Below are positions 37,401 through 48,045 of a DNA stretch of 64,000 nucleotides, piece after piece. Source of the stretch: Hermodice carunculata. Its lineage: Eukaryota; Annelida; Polychaeta; Eunicida; Amphinomidae. Within the stretch, counting starts at the first letter, position 1, and each line of letters opens with the position of its first letter. The stretch is taken from assembly GCA_964020975.1 (NCBI GenBank), contig OZ026628.1:63182883-63246882 (forward strand). The letters run 5' to 3'. Position numbers and translations under genes: made by a program. Under the pieces are notes generated by a model. That model worked only from the letters and a program-made list of their open reading frames with translations, did not search any database and was not told the origin of the DNA.

Positions 37401-38272
37401 TTTTTTGGGAAATGACTAAAATATCTGCAATAGGGGGACCACTAAGTTTTAATAGTCATATTTCTATTGTTGCAATACGCAATTGCATCTGTATAACATT
37501 TAATTTATTTAGGTGCTGAATATATTTCATCTATAGTGTACTAAGTTTTCCTTGAAATGAACAAAATGTTGGCAATACGAAGACCGCAGGGTTCAAATGA
37601 CTTCCTTCTATGGCTACAAGTATGAAAGCAATTTTATGGTGCAAATTTTAGACAATATTCGTTCATATCACTATGATTGGGGTTTTAAACAGATGCTACC
37701 ATGCCTCATGTATGGAATACTTCTTTTTCTTTGGGAATTGGTCAATATTTCAACAATAGGAGGACAAGTAGTTGTCGCCAAATCTCCTCCTATTGCCGGA
37801 TTTATCAGAATATTATACAATATTACATGCAACCCTTTCACTATAGTATTTTATCTACTCAGGTGTTGAAGTGCTTCAAGCAGAGTGTTTTTAAATTTTA
37901 ATGGAAATGATCAAATTATTAACAATAGGAGGACCAATAAGTTTCAGTAGTCATCCTTCTATTGCTGCAATTATCGAGACAATTTCATATTTTAAATTTT
38001 AGATAACACTCATTCCATTTTTACTATGATTTGTTTTAAACAGGTTCTACCCCACTTCACATATATCACGCATTTTTTTTCGGGGGGGGGGGGAAGTAAT
38101 GTAAATTGAAAAATTAGGAAGACAAGTAGTTGTCCTCAATTATCCCCCTATTGCTGAATTTAACAAAGTGTTACACATTATATACTGTATAAAATATACA
38201 ATTGCAAAACTATAATATTTCCATTATTCATGTATTGAGCATGTTTCATTCATAGTGTACTAAGTCTTCCCT
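34498..38272 (+). repeat. Satellite superunit 3, 3775 bp, 21 monomers
   Basis: Monomer order by eye is E'-F-A-B, A-B-C-D-E-F, A-B-C-D-E-F, C-E(fused)-K-A'-D'. It equals the 15-monomer superunits that follow plus exactly one additional A-F hexamer. The C-to-E fusion near 37475 recurs at the same place in the next two superunits. Confidence 0.8.
38082..38093 (+). repeat. G-tract in D' satellite monomers (example)
   Basis: A T-run followed by C and an uninterrupted run of about 8-12 G occupies the same place in the D' monomers near 23930, 34313, 38082, 40739 and 43395. Shorter or broken versions lie near 4645, 24830, 29613 and 31597. Run length differs between otherwise near-identical superunits, as expected of slippage. 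Confidence 0.8.
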
Positions 38273-40928
38273 GAAATGACCACAACATCAACAATACAAA
38301 GACAACGAGGTTCAATAGTTTACCATCTAAGGCTGCAAGTATCAAAACAATTTTACTTTACAAATTTGAGACAATATTCATTCATAGTATTATGATTTGG
38401 TGTTTAGAAAGGTGCTACCATGCTCCATGTATATCACATTTATATTTTGGGAAATTATCATATTGCCAACAATATGAGGGCTAGTTCTTGTTGCCAATCC
38501 CTCTCCTATTTGCTGAATTTATCAAACCATTGTACGATATATACTTTAAAATATTTGCATTAGTATGACTATAAACTTTTATTTATTCAGGAATTGAACG
38601 CACTTCATGCAAATCGCACTCACATTTTTATGGAAATGACCAATATATCCGCAATAAGACGACCACTAGGTTTCAAGAGTTTACCTTCTACTGCTGTAAT
38701 TATCAAAATAGTTAACATTAAAAGTTTAGAAAATATTCATTCTTATTATGATTTTTAGGAAATCAGGTGGTAGCACGTGTCATGCTTATCATACTTATAT
38801 TTTATGGAAGTGATAAATAATTCAACAATGGGAGGACCAGTGGTTATCACCAATAGTCTTCCTGTAGCTGTATTTATCAAAACATTTCACAAAACACAGT
38901 ATAAACGATACACCATCCTCGAACTGGAACCTTTTTTCTTTTATTCAGGTTCTGTTCATACTTCTTGCACAGCGTACTCTCAGTTTTTTGGGCAATGACC
39001 AAAATATCTGCAATAAGACGACCACTAGGTTTCAAGGGTCTATTTCCTACTGCTGTAATTATGAAAATAGTTTATATTATAATTTGTAGAAAATACTAAT
39101 TCATATTATGATCTTTTTGGAAACTGGTGGTAGCACGTGTCATGCTTAACATATTTACATTTCATGGAAATGATAAACAATTCAACAATAGGAGGACCAT
39201 TGGTTCTTACCAATCCTCTTCCTATAGCTGAATTCACGAAACATTTTACAAAAAAAACACTATAAATGATTTACAATCGTCTAACTGTAACTTTTATTAT
39301 GCAGGTTTTGTTCATATTTCACGGATACTGTACTCACAGTTTTTTGGGAAATGATCTAAAAATCTGGAAAAGGAGGACCACTAGGTTTTAGTAGTCGGGT
39401 TCCTATTGTTGCAGATATCTATACAATTTTACATTATAACTTTTACAGAAAATTCATTCATATTTATATGCTTTATATTAAATAGGTTCTACCGCAATTT
39501 ATGTAGTGTATACTTCTTTTTTTGTTTAGAAGTGATCAAAATTGAAAAACTAGGAGGACAAGTAGTTGTTGTTAATCCTCCCCCTATTGCTGAATTAAAC
39601 AAAACTTTACACAATAAAAACTTTAAAAAATACGCAAACGCATAACTTTAATATTTCCTTTATCCAGGTGTTGAACATGTTTCATCTATTCTGTCCTAAG
39701 TTTTCCTTGAAATAACCGAAATATCAGCAATACGAGGACCACTAGTTTCAAAAGTCTTCTTTCTATGGCTACAATTATTAAAACAAAATTGCTTTCCAAA
39801 TTTTAGAAAACATTCATTGATATAACTATGATTTGGTTTTTTAAGAAAGGCATTGGCATGTTTCTTGCATATCACACTTATATTATTGGAAATTATCAAA
39901 ATGTCAACAACATGAGGACCAGTACGGTTGCCAATCGTTCTACTGTAGCTGAATTTATCAAAACATTTTACAAATTACACTATATACGATACACAATCGT
40001 CTAGGTGTAACTTTTTTCATTCAGGTTCTGTTCGTACTTCATACATAGCGTACTCTCGATTTTTTGGGAAATGACTAAAATATCTGCAATAGGAGGACCA
40101 ATAGGTTTCAATAGTCATATTTCTATTGTTGCAATACGCTATTGCATCAGTATAATGTTTAATTTATTTAGGTGCTGAATATATTTCATCTATAGTGTAC
40201 TAAGTTTTCCTTGAAATGAACAAAATGTCTGTAATACGAAGACCTCTAGGGTCAAATGACTTCCTTCTACGGCTACAAGTATGAAAGCAATTTTAAGGTG
40301 CAAATTTTAAACAATATTCGTTCATATCACTATGATTTGGGTTTAAAACAGATGCTACCATGCCTCATGTATGGAATACTTCTTTTTCTTTGGGAATTGA
40401 TCAATATTTCAACAATAGCAGGACAAGTTGTTGTCGCCAAATCTCCTCCTATTGCCGGATTTATCAGAATATTATACAATATTACATGCAACCTTTTCAC
40501 TATAGTATTTTATTTACTCAGGTGTTGAAATGCTTCAAGCAGAGTGTTTTTAAATTTTAATGGAAATGATCAAATTATTAACAATAGGAGGACCAATAAG
40601 TTTCAGTAGTCATCCTTCTATTTCTGCAATTATCGAGACAATTTCATATTTTAATTTTTAGATAACACTCATTCATTTTGCTATGATTTGTTTTAAACAG
40701 GTTCTACCCCACTTCACATATATCACGCATTTTTTTTCGGGGGGGGGGGGAAGTAATGTAAACTGAAAAACTAGGAAGACAAGTAGTTGTCCTCAATTAT
40801 CCTCCTATTGCTGAATTTAACAAAGTGTTACACATTATATACTGTATAAAATATACAATCGCATAACTATAATATTTCCTCATTCATGTGTTGAACATGT
40901 TTCATTTAAAGTGTACTAAGTCTTCTCT
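38273..40928 (+). repeat. Satellite superunit 4, 2656 bp, 15 monomers
   Basis: Order E'-F-A-B-A-B-C-D-E-F-C-E(fused)-K-A'-D'. It is a near-identical tandem partner of the next superunit; two stretches about 200 bp long (39406-39645 and 39696-39899) read the same amino acids when translated as their partners 2655 bp downstream. Confidence 0.85.
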
Positions 40929-43580
40929 GAAATGACCACAACATCAGCAATACGAAGACCACTAGGTTCAATAGTTTTCCATCTAAGGCTGCAAGTATCA
41001 AAACAATTTTACTTTACAAATTTGAGACAATATTCATTCATAGTATTATGATTTGGTGTTTAGAAAGGTGCTACCATGCTCCATGTATATCATATTTATA
41101 TTTTTGGAAATTATCATATTGCCAACAATATGAGGACAGGTTCTTGTTGCCAATCCCTCTCCTGTCTGCTGAATTTACCAATACATTGTACGATGTATAC
41201 TTTAAAATATTTGCATTAGTATGACTATAAACTTTTATTTATTCAGGAATTGAACACGCTTCATGCAAGTCGCACTCACATTTTTATGGAAATGACCAAT
41301 ATATCTGCAATAGGACGACCACTAGGTTTCAAGAGTTTACCTTCTACTGCTGTAATTATCAAAATAGTTAACATTAAAAGTTTAGAAAATATTCATTCTT
41401 ATTATGATTTTTTGGAAAACAGGTGGTAGCATGTGTCATGCTTATCATACTTATATTTTATGGAAGTGATAAATAATTCAACAATGGGAGGACCAGTGGT
41501 TATCACCAATAGTCTTCCTGTAGCTGAATTTATCAAAACATTTCACAAAACACAGTACAAACGATACACCATCCTCGAACTGTAACCTTTTTTATTTTAT
41601 TCAGGTTCTGTTCATACTTCTTGCACAGCGTACTCTCAGTTTTTTGGGCAATGACCAAAATATCTGCAATAGGACGACCACTAGGTTTCAAGAGTCTATC
41701 TCCTACTGCTGTTATTATGAAAATAGTTTATATTATAATTTGTAGAAAATACTAATTCATATTATGATCTTTTTGGAAACTGGTGGTAGCACGTGTCATG
41801 CTTAACATATTTACATTTCATGGAAATGATAAACAATTCAACAATAGGAGGACCATTGGTTATTACCAATCTTCCTCCTATAGCTGTATTCACGAAACAT
41901 TTTACAAAAAAACACTATAAATGATATACAATCGTCTAACTGTAACTTTTATTATTCAGTTTTTGTTCATATTTCACGGATACTATACTCACAGTTTTTT
42001 GGGAAATGATCTAAAAATCTGGAAAAGGAGGACCACTAGGTTTTAGTAGTCGGGTTCCTATTGTTGCAGATATCTATACAATTTTACATTATAACTTTTA
42101 CAGAAAATTCATTCATATTTATATGCTTTATATTAAATAGGTTCTACCGCAATTTATGTAGTGTATACTTCTTTTTTTGTTTAGAAGTGATCAAAATTGA
42201 AAAACTAGGAGGACAAGTAGTTGTCGTTAATCCTCCCCCTATTGCTGAATTAAACAAAACTTTACACAATAAAAACTTTAAAAAATACGCAAACGCATAA
42301 CTTTGATATTTCCTTTATCCAGGTGTTGAACATGTTTCATCTATTCTGTCCTAAGTTTTCCTTGAAATAACCGAAATATCAGCAATACGAGGACCACTAG
42401 TTTCAAAAGTCTTCTTTCTATGGCTACAATTATTAAAACAAAATTGCTTTCCAAATTTTAGAAAACATTCATTGATATAACTATGATTTGGTTTTTTAAG
42501 AAAGGCATTGGCATGTTTCTTGCATATCACACTTATATTATTGGAAATTATCAAAATGTCAACAACATGAGGACCAGTACGGTTGCCAATCGTTCTACTG
42601 TAGCTGAATTTATCAAAACATTTTACAAATTACACTATATACGATACACAATCGTCTAGGTGTAACTTTTTTCATTCAGGTTCTGTTCGTACTTCATACA
42701 TAGCGTACTCTCGATTTTTTGGGAAATGACTAAAATATCTGCAATAGGAGGACCAATAGGTTTCAATAGTCATATTTCTATTGTTGCAATACGCTATTGC
42801 ATCAGTATAATGTTTAATTTATTTAGGTGCTGAATATATTTCATCTATAGTGTACTAAGTTTTCCTTGAAATGAACAAAATGTCTGCAATACGAAGACCG
42901 CTAGGTTCAAATGACTTCCTTCTACGGCTACAAGTATGAAAGCAATTTTACGATGCAAATTTTAGACATGATTCGTTCATATCACTATGATTTGGGTTTA
43001 AAACAGATGCTACCATGCCTCATGTATGGAATACTTCTGTTTCTTTGGGAATTGATCAATATTTCAACAATAGCAGGACATGTAGTTGTCGCCAAATCTC
43101 CTCCTATTGCCGGATTTATCAGAATATTATACAATATTACATGCAACCTTTTCACTATAGTATTTTATTTACTCAGGTGTTGAAGTGCTTCAAGGAGAGT
43201 GTTTTTAAACTTTAATGATAATGATCAAATTATTAACAATAGGAGGACCAATAAGTTTCAGTAGTCATCCTTCTATTGCTGCAATTATCGAGACAATTTC
43301 ATATTTTAATTTTTAGAAAACACTCATTCATTTTGCTATGATTTGTTTTTAACAGGTTCTACCCCACTTCACATATATCACGCATTTTTTTCGGGGGGGG
43401 GAAGTAATTTAAACTGAAAAATTAGGAAGACAAGTAGTTGCCCTCAGTTATCCCCCTATTGCTGAATTTAACAAAGTGTTACACATTATATACTGTATAA
43501 AATATACAATCGCAAAACTATAATATTTCCTTTATTCATGTGTTGAACATGTTTCATTTAAAGTGTACTAAGTCTTCCCT
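40929..43580 (+). repeat. Satellite superunit 5, 2652 bp, 15 monomers
   Basis: Same 15-monomer order as superunit 4 and very similar throughout, including the C-to-E fusion near 42790. The shift between matching points is 2652-2656 bp. This pair is the youngest or most homogenised part of the array. Confidence 0.85.
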
Positions 43581-45485
43581 GAAATGACCACAACATCAAC
43601 AATACGAAGACCACTAGGTTCAATAGCTTTCCATCTAAGGCTGCAAGTATCAAAACAATTTTACTTTACAAATTTGAGACAATATTCATTCATAGTATTA
43701 TGATTTGGTGTTTAGAAAGGTGCTACCATGCTCCATGTATATCATATTTATATTTTGGGAAATTATCATATTGCCAACAATATGAGGACCGGATCTCGTT
43801 GCCAATCCCTCTCCTGTCTGCTGAATTTATCAATACATTGTACGCTGTACACTTTAAAATTTTTGCATTAGTATGACTAAAAACTTTTATTTATTAAGGG
43901 ATTGAACACACTTCATGCAAGTCGCACTCACATTTTGATGGAAATGACCAATATATCTGCAATAGGACGACCACTAGTTTTCAAGAGTCTACCTTCTACT
44001 GCTGTAATTATCAAAATAGTTAACATTATAAATTGTAGAAAATAATGATTCATATTATGATCTTTTTGGAAACTGGTGGTAGCACGTGTCATGCTTAACA
44101 TATTTATGTTTCACGGAAATGGTGAACAACTCAGCAATAGGAGGACCATTGGGTAATGCCAATCCTCCTCCTATAGATGAATTCACGAAACATTTTACAA
44201 AAAACACACTAAAAAAAATACAATCGTCTAACTGTAACTTTTATTATTCAGGTTATGTTCATACTTCACGGATACTGTACTCACAGTTTTTTGGGGAAAT
44301 GACCTAAAATTCTGGAAAAGGAGGACTACTAGGTTTTAGTAGTCGAGTTTCTATTGTTGGAGATATCTATACAATTTTACATTAAAACTTTTAGAAAAAA
44401 TTCATTCATATTTATATGCTTTATATTAAATAGGTTCTACCCAACTTTACGCAGTTTAGACTTCTTCTTCCTTTTTTTTGTTTGGAAAAAATCAAAATTA
44501 CAAAACTAGGAGGACAAGTAGTTGGCTTTAATCATCCCCCTATTCCTGAATCGAACAAAACTTTACACAATAAACACACTATAAAAGATTCACAATCGTC
44601 TAACTGTAACGTTATTCAGGACCACTAGGTTGTAGTAGTTGGGTTTCTATTGCTCCAGATATCAATATTATTTTACACTATAACTTTTAAACAAGATTCA
44701 CTCATATTACTATGATTGTTTTAAACAAGTTCTACCCAACTATACCCTATCATACTTCTTTTTGTTTTTTTTGAAAGTGATCAAAATTAAAAACTAGGAG
44801 GACAAGTAGTTGTCGTCAATCATCCCCCTATATCTGAATTAACAAAACATTACAAAATGTGTACTTTATAAAATGCGCAATCACATTACTATAATATTTC
44901 ATATATTCAGGTGTTGAACATGTTTCATCTATAGTGTACTAGTTTTTCCATGAAATAAACAAAATATCAGCAATGCGAAGACCACTAGGTTCAATAGTCT
45001 TTCTTATATGGCTGAAAGTATTTAAACAATTTTACTTTACAAATTTGAGACAATATTCATTCATATTACTGTGATTCGGTTTTCAGAAATGTGCTACCAT
45101 GCATATCATACTTATATTTTAAGAAATTATCAAAATGTCAATAACATGAGGACCAGTACTTGTTGCCACTCCTCCTCGTATTGTTGAATTTATCAAAACT
45201 TTGAACCATATATACTTTAAAATATTTGCATTAGTCTGACTATAAACTTTTATTTATTCAGGTGATGAACATGCTTCATGCATAGCGTACTCACAGTTTA
45301 ATAGAAATGACCAAAATATCAGCAATAGGAGGACCAATAGCTTTCAAGAGTCTACCTTCTACTGGTGTAATTCTCAAAACAGTTTACATTATAGTTTTCA
45401 GAATATATTCATTCATATTATGATTATTTTTTTAAACAGGTAGTAGCGTGTCATGCTTATCATATTTATATTTTAAGGAAATTTG
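43581..45485 (+). repeat. Satellite, terminal diverged part (~11 monomers)
   Basis: It begins like another superunit (E'-F) but an A/B fusion near 44020 breaks the pattern, and a second short fusion lies near 44600. The remaining monomers (D-E-F-A) resemble the older type found in block 1. The satellite ends near 45485 within a type A monomer. Confidence 0.8.
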
Positions 45486-45617
45486 ATATTTTGGGGCGGG
45501 GGTCCACTTGAGAAATACATGCAATTCTGTAGAGGTACATTGTTGCTATTAGGCCTATTTTGTTTTCATGAGTGGACAATATGGATCAATCCTACAATCT
45601 GCGGGCAAGACGGATCA

Positions 45618-45661
45618 GGCAAAACGGATCAATGATCCCTCTTCTCCCGATCCGTTTTGCC
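45618..45661. repeat. Perfect 13-bp stem hairpin
   Basis: GGCAAAACGGATC at 45618-45630 pairs with GATCCGTTTTGCC at 45649-45661 across 18 bases. Just upstream, GACGGATCA and TGGATCAATCC repeat the GGATC word. No family or function is recognised. Confidence 0.7.
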
Positions 45662-45797
45662 CGAAGGTGGCAATCTAAAAACAACATCATTGTGCACTTG
45701 GCAAATGACATCAAGCGGTGAAACAAATTGTGTCACAAGTCATTAAATCCAACTCATATTTGCTACTCCTTGGTTATGGGGGGGGGGGGGGGGGTAA

Positions 45798-45825
45798 CAG
45801 TGCGTTGCGGCCCTAAAACGCACTG
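45798..45825. repeat. 9-bp stem hairpin after a G run
   Basis: CAGTGCGTT, 10-base loop, AACGCACTG, directly after a 16-base G run (45779-45794). Together with the hairpin at 45618 it makes this the most structured non-satellite stretch beside the array edge. Confidence 0.6.
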
Positions 45826-46559
45826 CTATTCGTGCTTCCTTTTGATTACTCCTTAGTTACGGGGTAACATCGATGATAGAATGAATATGCAAGCAAAATC
45901 ACCTTGCAGGTAGGCATACAGCAGAAACTACAAGCGGTTCCAGGAGCGTGGGTATATGTGATGTAAGTCCTAATTTGGTTTCTACGTCATAACTTGAAAC
46001 AGTTTGAAGATACAACAGTGATCAATAAATTTTGTACACAGTATTATTTAATTGAGCTAATTAGTTACACTTCAAACATTTAAATGTTAAATATTTTCAG
46101 AACGGGTTTATGGGTGCCATTTAAATTTAAATCTATATTCTATATTGACACATCCGATTAACAATGAGTGCATGAGGTGAACATGGAATCACCTAACTGA
46201 AACCCTCATTTGGTCTTTCCAAGCCAGCCATCCTTATCAGCAGTGTTCAGTGTGGGGCTCTACTAATTCTATTAACCCCTTAATTGCCCCTGTGTCCTGC
46301 CAGTGCAACTACTTTCTCCATGTCCTGGCAATAAGTTATTCTGTTAAAGGCTGCATAGATTTGACTTTTTAACGTCAGTGCAGGATATCCAGAAGATAAA
46401 TGTACAATAATTTCAGTGTAACACTGCACATCTCTACGACAAGATGATATTGACGGTAAAAGTATATTGCATTTGTTTATCATGTTGTAGCTGTCGCTGC
46501 TTTCCCCCTCACAAAGAAAAAAAAACTGTATAGTAAACGGTACAAAAATAGTTTTTAGT

Positions 46560-46650
46560 TGCCCCACAAATTTCATGAAATTTATGCATGGAAATTGATT
46601 TAGTTTCCCCACCAATTTCATGAAATTTATCCATGGAAATTGATGATAGC
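46560..46650 (+). repeat. ~45-bp tandem duplication
   Basis: AATTTCATGAAATTTAT followed by CATGGAAATTGAT occurs twice, starting near 46568 and 46613, with few differences. Confidence 0.7.
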
Positions 46651-46939
46651 ATGATAAACATAAAAAAAGCAAACAAACAAACACCCTCCCCCCAAGATCT
46701 TCTGTTCAATGCTACAAAAGTCTACTCGGTTCATCGTGGATAAGCTGACGACCATGAGCTCATTAAAGACATGTTGTTTAAATGTTCCATGAGAGAGAGT
46801 ATTCCCCCATGGAATTGTACGTCTTTTTCCTATGATTGTACAAATACATCTCCATTTCAGGATTAAAAAAAAAAAAATGCACAAAAATTCATTATAAAGC
46901 GAAAAATGATCACTTCACCGTTCTTGATAAACTTAAGGT

Positions 46940-47490
46940 CGCGAGCTCCCTAGTTTTGTCCTTATGCAATTATTAAGATATTAGGCCAGCAGTTTCAGAC
47001 CGAAAGATTTTATGGAAAAAATTGTGAAAAAAATAATAAAAAATCTTAAAATTGTTGGAGCCTGACCATTTGAATGATATGGGTAGAAAATTCGCATAGG
47101 GTAAATCTCCGTCACGATTTTAAGTGAATATTGTTAACGGTTTTTGGAAAAAAAATGGTCAAAAATGTGAATTTCCATTGCAGTCCCCATTGACATGCAA
47201 GGAAAGTAGGAAAATGTGTACATTTTTATCAACTTTTCAGTGAATCTGGCGAATAAGTCAAAATGGAATTTCCATTGTAATCCCCATTGACTTGCATAAT
47301 AATCAATATGAATGCCTGCATTGACCTGCATGTACAGAAATTGAAAAATTAAAATGTTAAAAATCCGGAATCCAGAGTAGCACTACTCAGTGATTAACTA
47401 TTTTTCCACTACCACAAGTTACATAATTATCCACTGTGCTGCCCAATGTCTCGGTGAAGGTTTTGGAGAAGTGGAAAGGAGCCTTAAGGG
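46940..47490 (+). mobile_element. Old relic of the Helentron-like tandem-unit family
   Basis: Degraded matches to the 515-bp unit of the elements at 12.66-15.1 and 16.4-18.6 kb: a GCCTGACCATTTGAA landmark, ACGGTTTTTGGAAAA, CCCCATTGACATGCA and AAATCCGGAATCCAG. A block of roughly 110 bp including CCCCATTGACxTGCA is duplicated inside. No hairpin end is left. Confidence 0.6.
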
Positions 47491-47869
47491 CGGGTATACT
47501 TTGTGACTCTCGTATATAAATGTGTAATATCTAAGGTTATCATCTAATACTCTAAAAAGTATGTATTTTTTGAAAGAACATATAACATCAAGTTTGATTC
47601 TGATAATGAATACAATATTTTAGGAACGCTAATAATGATATTAAATTTTATTTGAGATTCTTAAAATTTGCAAAAAATATAAATTAGCATTTAAAAATAA
47701 GATCTAGTTTACAGTTTCGAATGAGGGAAAACATAATGCGTTCCAAAACCGTATTTCAAAATTTGAAGTTGGGTTTAGTTCGAATTTTCTTTTCTAATTT
47801 AAACATCCAGTATATTTTAAACTAAACCCTTTATCCAAAATGTTGAATAAGGTTTTGTTTTTTAGGAGT

Positions 47870-48045
47870 GAACTGTTTCTCTGTAATTTTGAAGCAATAA
47901 GCCCAGCAGTTTTAGAGACGTTTGTTAAGATTGGGCCAAAAATAAAATTATAAAAATTCACAATAATTAAACAAATCACTGGATCATGACCATTTAATCA
48001 AACATGACAGAGCCCGCCTAAGGTAGATCTCAACCAAGTTTTAAG
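47870..48045 (+). mobile_element. Second old tandem-unit relic
   Basis: Matches the end of one unit and the beginning of the next: AAGCCCAGCAGTTTTAGAGA, then ATCACTGGATCATGACCATT and GTAGATCTCAACCAAGTTTT. About 170 bp survive. Confidence 0.55.

Larger units (their letters stand above)
19487..45485 (+). repeat. ~178-bp satellite, 26-kb block with higher-order repeats
   Basis: Roughly 144 tandem monomers (hand count) of about 174-188 bp. Consecutive cores in one stretch lie near 20835, 21009, 21189, 21375, 21552, 21732, 21910 and 22086. Six monomer types can be told apart by the sequence after AGGAGGACCA. A continues CTAGGTTTCAAGAGTC, B has TTGGTTATCGCCAATCG, and C has CTAGGTTTTAGTAGTC. D has AAGTAGTTGTCxTCAATCAT, E has xAAGACCACTAGTTTCAACAG, and F has ACATGAGGACCAGT. 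They follow the order A-B-C-D-E-F, with a variant block K-A'-D'-E' marking the superunit boundary. The block begins within a type C monomer and ends within a type A monomer. Short open frames throughout are repeat by-products. Confidence 0.95.
45486..46529. other. Unique-looking non-coding sequence at satellite edge
   Basis: Sequence outside the satellite holding two hairpins (described separately), a 16-base G run at 45779-45794 and no convincing gene. The 134-codon minus-strand frame at 46280-46684 shows no recognisable domain. Confidence 0.4.

Noticed and set aside
1726-45485. Recurrent peptides such as IGGPLVIANRPPIAEFIK in many short open frames, suggesting a repeat protein gene.
   Set aside because: The monomer (about 178 bp) is not a multiple of three and frames do not run through; similar peptides appear on both strands because the core is palindromic. 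It is a by-product of the satellite.
19487-45485. Regularly spaced direct repeats resembling a CRISPR-like array.
   Set aside because: The 'spacers' are themselves conserved between units, the period is about 178 bp, and the context is an animal genome; it is satellite DNA.
46280-46884. Three overlapping minus-strand frames of 66-134 codons that could be a small secreted-protein gene.
   Set aside because: Hydrophobic stretches come from T-rich sequence, the frames overlap one another, and one contains the 45-bp DNA duplication; no consistent coding signal.
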